Of a DNA stretch of 64,000 nt, positions 8,360 to 17,495 are shown piece by piece. The notes under the pieces were generated by a model, which saw only the letters and a list, made by a program, of their open reading frames with translations, ran no database searches and was not told where the DNA came from. Origin of the DNA: Hyphomicrobiales bacterium (GTDB taxonomy: Bacteria; Pseudomonadota; Alphaproteobacteria; Rhizobiales; Beijerinckiaceae); contig UCLR01000020.1 in the NCBI GenBank assembly GCA_900473415.1, forward strand, positions 1 to 64,000, given 5' to 3'. Each line of letters opens with the position of its first letter. The first letter of the stretch is position 1. The translations under genes and the position numbers were made by a program.

Positions 8360-10526
8360 TAAGCTCAAGCCAGGTCTTGACCCGCCCCCCGAGTTCGGTC
8401 CGTTCGGCCGGAGAAAGCTGACGTGTGATCTCGGCGAGCCGGCTGCGCGCGCGCTGCGTGATCTCGGGTGAAACCGGCGTTTCATAGCTCTGTCGGTCCG
8501 CTAGAGTGTAGTGGAAAGCCGCGGTGAGCAGATCGGGCTTCCTGCCGGCGCCGCGCTCGTAGAGCTGCCCGAGCTCGAAGCGCGCCTGGCCGAAGCCGCG
8601 CTCCGCCGAGAGGCCGTATAGTTCGATCGCGCGCTTGAAGTCCTTCGTCACACCCGTTCCGTTGACATAGAGCTCGCCGAGGAAGAAGGGCGCGAAAGGA
8701 TTGCCCCCCGCCGTCGCGCGCTCGAGCCATTCCCGGCCGGTCTTCGGATTGCGCTCGACTCCCTGGCCGAAAAGATGGGCACGGCCAAGATTGACCATCG
8801 CATTCGTGTTGCCAACCGCCGCCGCCGCCGCGAAGAGCTCCACGCCCCAGGCGAGGTTCCTCTCGACGCCACGTCCCTGGAAATAGAGATTGCCGAGGAT
8901 GTCGATGGCGTTCGGCCAGCCCATCGCGCCGGCCAAGCGCAGCCACAGAACGGCCTCCTGCGTCGATTGCGGGACGCCGGCGCCACGTAGATAGGATTCG
9001 GCGAGATCTGTACGGGTGCGCAAATTGCCGAGATCGGCGCCGATGCGCAGCAGGCGGATCGCTTCCGGAAGTTCGACCGGCTTGCCGCGCCCGGTCATCG
9101 ACATGTAGGCGAGATTGGCGACAGCGGCCGAGTAGGAGCGTTCCATCGCCTGATTGTAGAAGATCTGCGCCCAGCCATGCTGGTTGGCAATATCGAGCGC
9201 ACGGCCGAGCTGGAACTGGATGCGCCGGTTGTTCGGCTCCTTGACGAGCGCAGCGATGCAGGCGCGAATGGCCGCTCGCCGATTGACGAGATCCCAGCGC
9301 ACGCCCGCCGTCAGCCGCATCGGATCGTCCGGATCGGCGGCGAGCTCGTCGCATTTCGTCGCCCATGACGACAAGCCATCTGGCGTCGCTGGCAGTTCGC
9401 GGGGCCATATCCGCAACGGCGGCGGCGGAGCGCGGTCGCCCGTCATGGCCGAGAGCAACTCCTGGCCGGCATTGTCCGCGGGCGCGGAAGCCGCGGTAGT
9501 GAAAGCGCGTACGAGGTTGCCTACGCCGACCTGCGAGGCGCTGGCCAGCCGCACACGCCGCCCCAACGCCCTTTCGCGGTAGGCGCTCGCCGGGAAGATC
9601 TGCGCGAAGACGTCGAAATCCGTCTCGTCGGCGCTGTCGCGCACGAAGCTCCACAGGATCTGGTCGAGCATCGGCTTGCCGTCGTCGATCCGCTCTTCCG
9701 GCGGCGGCGGTGGCCGCAGGATCTCGCTCGAGCGCAGCCCACCTTCCATGGCCGGCAGCAGCACGCCGGCCGTCGCCTCGCGAACATTGCGGCGGATGCT
9801 CTTAAAGGCCGAGAAAAGTCCCTCATTGGCGCTGCGCAGCGTGTTCACCATCGCCGTCGCATAGACGCCGTTCTCGCCGTTCTCGACCCGGGAGGTCACA
9901 GCTCCGGGCATGTTGGCTAAGGCGAACAGCAGGTTCTCGCGCGCCTGCGGATAGGAAGAAGCGCCGGTCAGCGCGGGATTGGCCCGCAAAATGGTGGACG
10001 GTACGCCGGAACTGTCGAGGACGGCGACGACGGAGCGGTTCGCATCGCGGCTCAGCTGGTCGATCAGATCATTCAGCGGGAGCCCGCTTTGGCGCAGCTG
10101 CACCTCGCCGCGATAGGTCGAATCATGGGCCAGCAAGATGTTCTCGTTGCCGGCGGACAAGGCCGGACCCACGATATAGAGGATCACGAGTCGCGCGCCG
10201 GACACGTGTTTCTGCACTTCGCCGGGGATGCCGCGCAGATCGCCCACGCCCGGATTCTCGATCAGGAGCGTCGAGAAATTCAATTCCCGCAGAGCGATCG
10301 CAACCATGCGGCCATCGGAGACAGCATTGGGCACCGGCTCGCCGTCCAGCCCCGGCACGCTGATGACGATAGCAGCGCGCTCTGCGGCGTCAGCCGTGCT
10401 GAGAGACGGGACAAAGCACCATAAGGTGCAAAGTAACGTCAAGCCAAAGCGCTCGATGAAACCGAGCGCATGGCGCGTTGTCTTCTCGACGGGACGATTG
10501 GCGCGCCACCGCATATGCTTGCTCAT
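8349..10526 (-). CDS. Pseudo-caspase with Sel1-like repeats
   Basis: 725 residues with an N-terminal signal sequence or anchor (about 20-48). Residues about 50-290 follow the caspase p20 pattern (RAAIVISVPGL; ARLVILYIVG; VVAVLDSS) but the catalytic positions are replaced: the His of the usual YYAGHG is Gly (LYIVGP) and the Cys of DACR is Ser173 (LDSSGV). It should be proteolytically dead. Residues about 400-690 contain a run of Sel1-like (SLR) helical repeats, for example AVANLAYMSMTGRG and NAIDILGNLYFQGRG, which bind partners. It is the first gene of a tightly overlapping operon with the active caspase-FGE protein. A regulatory or scaffold role toward that enzyme is the natural inference. 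ATG 10514 is an alternative start. Confidence 0.8.
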   Translation of the reverse strand: MSKHMRWRANRPVEKTTRHALGFIERFGLTLLCTLWCFVPSLSTADAAERAAIVISVPGLDGEPVPNAVSDGRMVAIALRELNFSTLLIENPGVGDLRGIPGEVQKHVSGARLVILYIVGPALSAGNENILLAHDSTYRGEVQLRQSGLPLNDLIDQLSRDANRSVVAVLDSSGVPSTILRANPALTGASSYPQARENLLFALANMPGAVTSRVENGENGVYATAMVNTLRSANEGLFSAFKSIRRNVREATAGVLLPAMEGGLRSSEILRPPPPPEERIDDGKPMLDQILWSFVRDSADETDFDVFAQIFPASAYRERALGRRVRLASASQVGVGNLVRAFTTAASAPADNAGQELLSAMTGDRAPPPPLRIWPRELPATPDGLSSWATKCDELAADPDDPMRLTAGVRWDLVNRRAAIRACIAALVKEPNNRRIQFQLGRALDIANQHGWAQIFYNQAMERSYSAAVANLAYMSMTGRGKPVELPEAIRLLRIGADLGNLRTRTDLAESYLRGAGVPQSTQEAVLWLRLAGAMGWPNAIDILGNLYFQGRGVERNLAWGVELFAAAAAVGNTNAMVNLGRAHLFGQGVERNPKTGREWLERATAGGNPFAPFFLGELYVNGTGVTKDFKRAIELYGLSAERGFGQARFELGQLYERGAGRKPDLLTAAFHYTLADRQSYETPVSPEITQRARSRLAEITRQLSPAERTELGGRVKTWLELNGN

Positions 10527-10648
10527 TCCGTCTTGCCGAAAGCGCGTTAGGGAAAAACTGGGTGAGCGATGGAATAAGCATTAATGTCGATCTACACGCA
10601 CTCAGGCATCTGCAAGAGATTGGTCGTCTGCAGTTCGCAACACGGGTC

Positions 10649-10846
10649 TCAATAAAACGAGCCGCCGCGCGTGACGCTGGGGACATAAGTGTCAGGCAAC
10701 GTCGGATTGCGGTTCGTCAGTGGGTTGGTCCGGACCTCGGGCCGGCGCTGGTCGTATCCACGTAAATACTGACAGCCCGCGCCCAAACTGGCGGCGTAGA
10801 GAACTGCGGCAAGCGATGCGGCGCGAGATAAAAATGACTTTGCCAT
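10649..10846 (-). CDS. Small lipoprotein
   Basis: 65 residues. The N-terminus has two basic residues, a hydrophobic core and a lipobox SLGAGC, so the mature protein would be a lipid-anchored peptide of about 41 residues starting at Cys25. The mature part is polar and Pro/Asn/Arg-rich, without a recognised domain. It lies 120 bases upstream of the pseudo-caspase gene on the same strand and could share its promoter. The ribosome binding site is weak (GCGGAAA before ATG). No family assignment. Confidence 0.55.
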   Translation of the reverse strand: MAKSFLSRAASLAAVLYAASLGAGCQYLRGYDQRRPEVRTNPLTNRNPTLPDTYVPSVTRGGSFY

Positions 10847-11257
10847 TTTCCGCGACTTAACTCTGCTTAATGTAATTAATACATCTCGGTCACGATCCGG
10901 TAAACTGCGGCATCTGTCAATTGGAACGCCGGGCTCGCCCTTGAGATGCGCGGGGACCCTGCGTTGTGCGGCTCGCGCCCTCGCCCGGACGGCCGGATCA
11001 CGTCACCGAACGTGCACGCCGGGCAATCGCGCTTGGCGGGGCGGCTCCGGATCGTCATCATCGGCGCGACATCGCCGCACATCCTCGCAGAGCTTGGCAA
11101 GGCGATGAAGAATGGATCCGCAGTCTCGCTCAAACGACAGGAGCGGATTCTACAAGCATGAGGCGGAATGGAATCTCCGGCCTTCATGATCCCGCGCCCG
11201 AGGGATAGCTGAATTCACCGGAACGGCGCCCTGTTCTCGGCGTAGCGACACGACCTC
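10847..11257. other. Intergenic region up to the IS6-type element
   Basis: About 410 bases with no gene I can support. The first part is AT-rich and probably holds the promoter of the lipoprotein gene. Short frames on both strands lack start signals. Confidence 0.4.
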
Positions 11258-11277
11258 GGCCTTGTCACGCTAACTGC
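11258..11277 (+). repeat. Left terminal inverted repeat of the IS6-type element
   Basis: Pairs with 12053-12072 over 20 bases with 16 matches; both ends begin GGC and share TTGTCACG. Confidence 0.75.
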
Positions 11278-11316
11278 TGGCGGACGCCAAGAGGCGCATT
11301 GGACTTGGTGACAGGC

Positions 11317-12020
11317 TCACGCGGTGACGCCGGCCACGGCTTTCCAGTGTGCCGTGGAGTTGAGGCGATGCCGATGGGTGGCCAGGGCTGAATGGCGGGG
11401 CTGGGGCGGGACGCACAGATTGCGGACAGCGGAGAGGATCGCGACGAAGCGCTGCAAGCCTCCCTGGGATCGAAATCCTTGCATTGCGCGCTCGCGCTTT
11501 CGAGTGGCAGGTGTGAGTTCTCGGCGCGGTTGTTGAGGCCCTTGTGCGCACGATGCTCGATCGCCGGCATGATCTGGCGGCGAGCAACGGCATAGGAACC
11601 GAGCTTGTCGGTGATCATCCGACGGGGTGGGCAGCCCTGTTTCTTCAAAAGACGCCTCGGCAGGCGCCGCGCTGCCTTTGTGTCTCGTCGCGTCTGCACG
11701 ATCTCATCGAGGATGTAGCCGTCCTAGTCGACGGCGCGCCAGAGCCAATGCTTCTTCCCGGCGATGGTGATCACGACCTCGTCGAGATGCCAGATGCCGC
11801 GCAGGCCCGGTTTCTTTCGCCGGGGCCGGTGCGCGCAATCCCGCCTGAATTTCAGAGCCCAGCGCCTACCCGTCTCATAGGAGACGACGATATCGCGCTC
11901 CAGCAGCATCTCCTCCACCAGGCGAAGGCGCAGGGGAAAGCGAAAATGCAGCCACACCGCATGGGCGATGACGGCCGGCGAAAATCGATGGCGCCTGTAG
12001 CTGATGCTCGGCTGGCTCAT
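11317..12020 (-). pseudogene. IS6-family transposase, inactivated
   Basis: The frame opens at ATG 12020 (MSQPSISYRRHRFSP) and reads well through the DDE core, but is interrupted by TAG after WLWRAVD, where the family has Gln (a CAG to TAG change). It resumes as GYILDEIVQTRRDTKAA and ITDKLGSY, then shifts frame after RAENSHLP into RKRERAMQGFRSQGG and ends at TGA 11317 with a normal IS6 C-terminus. Total length corresponds to about 234 residues, usual for the family, so the gene is full length with one nonsense and one frameshift lesion. Confidence 0.85.
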
Positions 12021-12052
12021 GCGAGCCTATCTACACGGCTTCCCGCCGCGTC

Positions 12053-12072
12053 GTAGTCAACGTGACAACGCC
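12053..12072 (-). repeat. Right terminal inverted repeat of the IS6-type element
   Basis: Inverted copy of 11258-11277. It lies 33 bases upstream of the transposase start codon. Confidence 0.75.
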
Positions 12073-12206
12073 CGAATTGCCTCGACGGCAGGAATGGCGG
12101 CAACGTCATCACCGGTTATGGCGGCGCCGCTGAAAGAGCCGCGGAGCGCGTAGAAAAGAGAAGCGAAACTAAATCAGCTGAATCGGGCGTCCCTTTCCTC
12201 CCAAAG

Positions 12207-12722
12207 CTACGCTGATGGCGAAGCAGTCCCTGCGGGTATATCCCACGTGAAGGTTCTGGGTGCCCCAAGCGAGCCGTCGTTGTTGTTTTGTGGCTTGTAT
12301 TCCATCTTTATGGTCTTGAAGACGAATGCGACTCTTTGCATCACATAACCTTCTTCCGTTACGTCATGGGATACTCCTGTGATGAAGCAACCTTCCATCG
12401 TCACCGAAAGGTAAGTCTCAGGGCTGGCCTTGCCAGTGGTCTTCATCATCTCGATCGTCGCCTTCGGAAAGGCTTTGCCAGTGCAGATGTAGCCCAGGAT
12501 CGTCGGTGACGAAGTGTCGAAATAGTGCTCGAATATTAATCGTCCGGGGACGGGCTTTCCAACGCTTGCCCCACCGCCTTTCGTCCAGCTTGATTCAGCC
12601 GTCAAATCCCAAGTCCAGCTGTGAATCTCGATCCATTTCTCCTTTCCCTTCTGAATCGATTCCCCGTCGACCTTGTCGTGAAGCGAAAGGAACGTGTTAG
12701 ATATTCTAGTTGTCTCTGCCAT
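12207..12722 (-). CDS. hcp-like: Hcp-like type VI secretion tube protein (orphan)
   Basis: 171 residues from ATG 12722, preceded by a strong ribosome binding site (AAGGGGGG, 6 bases away). The sequence follows the Hcp pattern: an early strand (NTFLSLHDKVDGES), IEIHSWTWDLTAE, then GRLIFEHYFDTSSPTILGYICTGKAF, then YLSVTMEGCFITGVSHDV and VAFVFKTIKMEY. Hcp forms hexameric rings that build the T6SS tube and can carry effectors. No other T6SS core gene (VgrG, PAAR, sheath, TssJLM) is in the window. It may serve a system encoded elsewhere, and the adjacent lipase, lysozyme-like and nuclease genes resemble T6SS cargo types. Alternatively it has been co-opted by the neighbouring system. Confidence 0.75.
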   Translation of the reverse strand: MAETTRISNTFLSLHDKVDGESIQKGKEKWIEIHSWTWDLTAESSWTKGGGASVGKPVPGRLIFEHYFDTSSPTILGYICTGKAFPKATIEMMKTTGKASPETYLSVTMEGCFITGVSHDVTEEGYVMQRVAFVFKTIKMEYKPQNNNDGSLGAPRTFTWDIPAGTASPSA

Positions 12723-13522
12723 GTTGCCCCCCTTTTGGGACGAAATTGGCTCCAACTCGCTTTATCCGACCGTAAAGAATGATCATGCCATGGCTTCATG
12801 GGCTCTGCTAGCTCATAGCGTTTTCGGCCGGCGTTAGCCGGACGGCCGGGGAGGTTCTGGCCCTGGTGGTCGACACCGCGCATAGGATCTCGATGCCCAG
12901 ATCGTTCAGTGCCCGGCCGAACTGGGTCATGCCTGACCGCCCCGAGCCTGCGACTTCGACACCCGGAAAATGGAATACTTGTCGGAATAGCAGGCGAGGG
13001 GGGGCCGTGGCTCGTCAGATAGCCCTTCAACGTCTCGAAATCGGCGAAAGCGCTCTACACGCATTGTCGGAACCCGATAGACAAGTCGCCTGGCAAGCTC
13101 ACTGGAAATGTCACTCGGGCCAGTCTTCCAGCCGAGCTCAAGCAGCGCAGCGGAGCTGGTCAGGGCTGCTCAGCCGCGCTGCGGCACTGCTACAGGCGGC
13201 CGGACGGGCAGGGCGCCACGCTCGAGCTGAAGGGCAGAGAACGACCCAAGTCGGACGTCAGTCGCCCGCTGGATCCGGGATCAAGCATGACCCATAGCCG
13301 AAGCTTGGAGAGTCCGGTTTCGGGCAGTGCGGTAGCGGGGCAGAAGCTGGACCACAGCTGCGCCCTAGAACGTCTGCTTCTCTGCTGTTCAGTCCGACAG
13401 TTTGAAGCGGACACGCGGTGGGGGCATCACCAACGCTCACGTTGTCGAAGGATGTGCGGAACTCGCCGGCTTGTCTTTTGGCGTTTGACTGCCATGATCA
13501 AAAAATCGTGCCGCAGGGGTTG
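12723..13522. other. Gene-poor region with a possible transposase scrap
   Basis: About 800 bases between two divergently oriented genes. On the minus strand, roughly 12840-12985, one frame reads GMTQFGRALNDLGIEILCA, which resembles a short piece of an ISNCY/IS1202-type transposase catalytic core; neighbouring residues do not match. The rest shows no supportable gene. It must contain the promoters for the Hcp-like gene and for the lipase-TPR gene. Confidence 0.35.
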
Positions 13523-16500
13523 ATGCCTCCCGTGTCGCGCCTGATCAAGATCGCAGATTGGACCGGCGAGAAGCGCGGCAATGTCGTGTTTGTCCACGGC
13601 CTTGGCGGCCACCCCTACGAGACGTGGCGGCGTACTAGCGACGCCTCCGGGTTCTGGCCGAACTGGCTCGCCGAAGATATCAAAGGCATCAGCGTCTATT
13701 CGCTTGGCTATGTCTCGCCTCCAACCAACTGGGTCGGAACGGCGATGCCGCTTCTCGACGAGGCCGCCCACGCAATGCGCGTCCTCCTCAGTAGCGAGGA
13801 CTTGAAGACAGGCCCGATTACATTCGTTTGCCACAGCCTTGGCGGGTTGATGGCCAAAAGCATCATCCGGGCCGCCAGGGAGCAGAGCAGCGATCGCGCT
13901 ATCGCCGACTTTTATGCGCGTGTTCGGCAGGTCGTCTTTATCGCCACGCCCCATACCGGCGCAGGCAAGGCGACCCTGTTGGAATGGTTGGGCTGGTTGA
14001 GCTGGCCAACGGCGTCGGCCCGCAATCTTGTTGCCAACAACCCGGGCCTGCGCGACCTCAATTTCGGCTACCGCAACCTGGCTGAGGCGCGGGCGGAGGA
14101 CCTTAGCCATCTCGTCTACTACGAGATGCTGGACACATTTGTCGGGGGCATCGTCGCGCCGGCATCGGCCGATCCGGGCCTGCCAAACTGCCTGCCCACT
14201 CCGATCCGCGAGGATCACATCACGATCGCCAAGCCGAGGCAGCGTGATGACCTCGTTTACGCGGAAACGCGAGCTCTGGTCTCGAAGCTGGCCCCGGAAC
14301 CGGCAACTGCCGAAACGGTGCGGATCTACCCGATCGAACCATTTGCAATGGAATGGTCGTGGAAGCAGCTGGTTCCAAAGGTGTTTCGCATCAGCGTGAT
14401 CGGCCTTCTCGCAGTGGGGCTATGGGTGGGCGTCCCGTGGCTGCGCTCGACCTATGCAAGCATGCGGGAGAGCCAAGGAGAGATCGGCGAAACACACAAG
14501 CGGACGAAGGTTGTCGATGAGAAGGTCGATGCTCTCCCCACAAGGCTGGAGGCGCTGGTGCTGGATGCAGCGAGGCAACAGAGCGTCCCGGCCGAGACCT
14601 TGCGTGTAATTCTGAAAGAAATGGGGGATGCCGGTCAGTCGACTGATGTTGCAGAGATTGGCCGTCGGCTAGCGGCCAAGGCAGTCGAGTTCAAAGCGCT
14701 GAATGACAGACTCCACCAGCTCAGCGATGCTGATCCGGAGGTTTCCCGCCTGAGGAAATCTGCTGCTGACGAACTAGCCAAGGGTCGCTTTGCAAAGGCT
14801 GACTCGGATCTGGCGGCTGCTGAAGCACGAGACCTGGCAGGCGGATCTGACCTGATAGCGCTAGGACAGACGAGAATATTGTCTGCAGCCGAGAGCCGCT
14901 CGGAACGAGGGGCGGCGGCGCTGCTGCGCATCAATCCGGCCGGTTATCGCGAGGCGGCGGGCCATTTTGGCGAGGCAGCGCGGATCGCTCTGCCAGCAGA
15001 CGCTCGAATCGCACTCGGTTACGCCTATCGAAAGGGAGAGGCTCTGCTCGCCCTCGGCATCGAGTTTGGCCTGAATTCGGCATTGCTCGAAGCAATCGAC
15101 GATTTTCGGACGATGCTAAAGAGCGTCAGTCGAAGCCGAGAACCGCAAGACTGGGCTGCGTCACAGAACAATCTTGGCAATGCACTCTCGGCGCTCGGCG
15201 AGCGAGAGAGCAACACGGCGCGGCTTGAGGAGTCCGTATCGGCGTATCGCTCAGCGCTCGAAGAGTGGACACGCAGCAGGGCCCCCCTGGACTGGGCGAT
15301 CGCTCAGAACAACCTGGGAAATTCGCTCAAGACGCTCGGCGAACGACAGAGCGGCACGGCGCTGCTGGAGGAGGCGGTGGCGAGCTACCGCGCGGCGCTT
15401 GAGGAATGGACGCGTGACCGCACACCGCTGAACTGGGCGACCGCACAGAACAACCTTGGCAATGCACTCCAGGCACTCGGGGGGCGTGAGAACGGGACAA
15501 CGCGGTTCGAGGAGGCTGTCGTCGCCTATCGCGCGGCACTTGAGGAACGGACGCGAGACCGCGTGCCGCTCGACTGGGCAGCGACACAGAACAATCTCGG
15601 TACTGCACTCCAGACACTCGGAGAGCGCGGTACCGGGACGGAGCGGCTCGAGGAAGCGGTGATGGCCTACCGCGCGGCGCTGGAGGAATGGACGCGAGAC
15701 CGTGTGCCATTGAACTGGGCGCTGGCGCAGAACAATCTTGGTACTGCGCTCCAGACTCTTGGGGCGCGCGGTACCGGGACGGAGCGGCTCGAGGAAGCGG
15801 TGATGGCCTACCGCGCGGCACTTGAGGAACGGACGCGAGACCGCGTGCCGCTCGACTGGGCAACGACAAAGAACAATCTCGGCAATGCACTTCGCGTGCT
15901 CGGCGAACGCCAGGGCGGGACGGCCCGGCTCGGAGAGGCAATCCTGGCCTACCGTGCGGCGCTTGAGGAGCGAACGCGTAATCGCGTGCCGCTCGACTGG
16001 GCCGGCACTCAAAACAATCTTGGTAACGCGCTTCAGGCGCTCGGGGAGCGCGATAACCAGACGGCGCAGCTCGAGGAGGCCATTCTGGCCTACCGCGCGG
16101 CTCTTGAAGAGCGAAGGCGGGACCGTGTGCCGAGCGCTTGGGCTGGCACGACGCACAACCTTGGCGGTGCGCTTCAGGCGATCGGGAACCGCGAGAACGG
16201 GACGGCTCGGCTCAAGGAAGCGATCACTGCCTTCCGCGCGGCGCTTGAGGAACGGACTCGAAAGCAAGCGCCTCTCGAATGGGCCAACACTCAGCATAGC
16301 CTCGGCAGCGCACTTTTCGCTCTCGGGAGTCGCGAGAGCGAAACGACGCATCTTGTGGAGGCGGTGGCCGCCTATCGTGCGGCGCTTGAGGAGCGGCGGC
16401 GGGACCGCGTGCCGCTTGATTGGGCCAGCACACAGAGCAATCTCGGCATCGCACTTCAAGCACTCGGGGAGCGCGAAGGCGGGACGACGCGGCTGGAGGA

Positions 16501-16912
16501 GGTGGTAGCGATCCACCGCTCGGTGCTTTCGGAATGGACGCGTACTCGCGCGCCGCTGAGCTGGGCGCTTGCACAGACCAATCTGGGCGTCGCGCTTACA
16601 GCGTTAGGGGAGCGCGAGAGCGGGACGGCCCGGCTCGAGGAGGCAATGACGGCCTACCAGGCGGCACTCGAGGAACTGACACGAGATCGTGCGCCCCTCG
16701 GCTGGGCGACAAGCTTGGGCATGCAGGGGATCGCGATGCGATATATGGCTGAACGCCGCAATGATCCTACGCTGGCCAAACAGGCTCTCGCCCAGCTCGA
16801 AACTGCGCTCGATGCCATGCGCCGGTTCGGACATGACTTCCTCGTCAGCTTCTACGAGAATCAGATTTCGGCGACTCGCGCAGTGTTGACGAAGCTGGAA
16901 GCCCCCCCCTAG
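13523..16912 (+). CDS. Alpha/beta-hydrolase (lipase-like) - transmembrane - TPR repeat protein
   Basis: 1129 residues from ATG 13523 (GGGG just upstream). Residues about 15-260 are an alpha/beta hydrolase of the SERAC1/PGAP1-like lipase type: VVFVHGLGGHPYETW supplies the oxyanion segment and Ser nucleophile sits in FVCHSLGGLMAK. A single hydrophobic helix follows at about 290-312 (VIGLLAVGLWVGVPWL), then a charged helical region to about 540. The C-terminal third is eleven tandem 47-residue repeats plus part of a twelfth, each like DWA-x2-QNNLG-N-AL-x2-LGER then RLEEAV-x-AYRAALEERTRDR, a TPR variant. This lipase-plus-TPR design is common in bacterial NLR-like proteins, but the central NTPase is absent here. 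Likely a membrane-linked phospholipase-type effector with a sensing or scaffolding array; function not proven. Confidence 0.8.
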   Translation: MPPVSRLIKIADWTGEKRGNVVFVHGLGGHPYETWRRTSDASGFWPNWLAEDIKGISVYSLGYVSPPTNWVGTAMPLLDEAAHAMRVLLSSEDLKTGPITFVCHSLGGLMAKSIIRAAREQSSDRAIADFYARVRQVVFIATPHTGAGKATLLEWLGWLSWPTASARNLVANNPGLRDLNFGYRNLAEARAEDLSHLVYYEMLDTFVGGIVAPASADPGLPNCLPTPIREDHITIAKPRQRDDLVYAETRALVSKLAPEPATAETVRIYPIEPFAMEWSWKQLVPKVFRISVIGLLAVGLWVGVPWLRSTYASMRESQGEIGETHKRTKVVDEKVDALPTRLEALVLDAARQQSVPAETLRVILKEMGDAGQSTDVAEIGRRLAAKAVEFKALNDRLHQLSDADPEVSRLRKSAADELAKGRFAKADSDLAAAEARDLAGGSDLIALGQTRILSAAESRSERGAAALLRINPAGYREAAGHFGEAARIALPADARIALGYAYRKGEALLALGIEFGLNSALLEAIDDFRTMLKSVSRSREPQDWAASQNNLGNALSALGERESNTARLEESVSAYRSALEEWTRSRAPLDWAIAQNNLGNSLKTLGERQSGTALLEEAVASYRAALEEWTRDRTPLNWATAQNNLGNALQALGGRENGTTRFEEAVVAYRAALEERTRDRVPLDWAATQNNLGTALQTLGERGTGTERLEEAVMAYRAALEEWTRDRVPLNWALAQNNLGTALQTLGARGTGTERLEEAVMAYRAALEERTRDRVPLDWATTKNNLGNALRVLGERQGGTARLGEAILAYRAALEERTRNRVPLDWAGTQNNLGNALQALGERDNQTAQLEEAILAYRAALEERRRDRVPSAWAGTTHNLGGALQAIGNRENGTARLKEAITAFRAALEERTRKQAPLEWANTQHSLGSALFALGSRESETTHLVEAVAAYRAALEERRRDRVPLDWASTQSNLGIALQALGEREGGTTRLEEVVAIHRSVLSEWTRTRAPLSWALAQTNLGVALTALGERESGTARLEEAMTAYQAALEELTRDRAPLGWATSLGMQGIAMRYMAERRNDPTLAKQALAQLETALDAMRRFGHDFLVSFYENQISATRAVLTKLEAPP
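15149..16699 (+). repeat. Eleven tandem 141-bp repeats inside the TPR region
   Basis: Every unit starts at the codons for (D/N/A/E/S/G)WA and the phase is exact: 15149, 15290 and so on to 16700, where a partial twelfth unit starts. Units 4 and 5 share an exact stretch beginning GGTACCGGGACGGAGCGGCT at their centres (about 15630 and 15771), which implies recent duplication or gene conversion. Confidence 0.9.
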
Positions 16913-16936
16913 CAGCAAGCGCCCCTTCTTGACGCT

Positions 16937-17250
16937 CGAAACGGCCGGTTCCGGGCGATTCAGTTTGACCTTGGGTTGCCAGCCGAAGCGGCAATATTCG
17001 GAAGGGCGGACGCGATCGAAGCCATTGAACGGAATCTGGATGCCTTCTGGATCGTGTCGATTGACGGCGCGGGCTGCAAGGCAAGACGACGGCTGCGTTG
17101 GTGGGCCCGAGCAATGTTAAAGATAAAGCGCGGAATATGTTCCTCGTTCCCCGGCTGCTCATCGGGAGGCCTATGAACGCCGCGAAGGGCCCCGGGTCGA
17201 TCTCTGCCAAGATTCTCAGCAGAAGGGAAAATGGCAAGCTTTCCAAGTGA
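16937..17250 (+). pseudogene. Remnant of a P-loop NTPase (NB-ARC/NACHT-like), frameshifted
   Basis: The frame reads LPAEAAIFGRADAIEAIERN, then FWIVSIDGAG, which is how the N-terminal edge of NB-ARC-type domains looks (a GR.. segment about 25-30 residues before the Walker A). After a frameshift at about 17070 it continues as GKTTAALVG, completing a Walker A-like motif across the lesion, and ends at TGA 17248-17250. No start codon or downstream NTPase motifs are present. It directly follows the lipase-TPR gene, and NTPase modules are usual partners of such domains. The reading depends on splicing two frames by eye. Confidence 0.4.
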
Positions 17251-17495
17251 TTTGAGCAAAGCACTTAAACTGATCGTCATGCCCTCTTTGACGCTCCTCA
17301 CTTTACCTTAAAAAGATTTTAGATTATGCAGGAGTTTCTATAATTGATCCGATGTTAGGTGCGCGTTTCTACTATTTATCCGGGCGGTCAGCCTACACTT
17401 GCGCTGACGTCTGCTTAATTTCGTCTGGCTTGGCTGAGGGGGCGATACTTCCACGTAATAGGCGCGTCACGCGCCTGCAACGAGAGGAGATCTCC

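Larger units (their letters stand above)
11258..12072. mobile_element. Defective IS6-family insertion sequence
   Basis: An 815-bp element bounded by imperfect terminal inverted repeats: 11258-11277 reads GGCCTTGTCACGCTAACTGC, and the reverse complement of 12053-12072 reads GGCGTTGTCACGTTGACTAC, with 16 of 20 positions matching. The size and single transposase gene fit the IS6/IS26 family. The 8-base flanks (ACGACCTC and CGAATTGC) do not match, so no target duplication remains. The transposase is broken by a stop and a frameshift, so the copy cannot move by itself. Confidence 0.85.

Noticed and set aside
10946-11161. Plus-strand 71-codon frame before the IS6 element
   Set aside because: No ribosome binding site or recognisable motif; composition looks random.
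15251-16516. 421-codon minus-strand frame over the tandem repeats
   Set aside because: It is the antisense of the TPR array and merely repeats with the same 141-base period.
15149-16750. CRISPR array from regular repeats
   Set aside because: The repeats are coding, 141 bp long and contiguous, without spacers.
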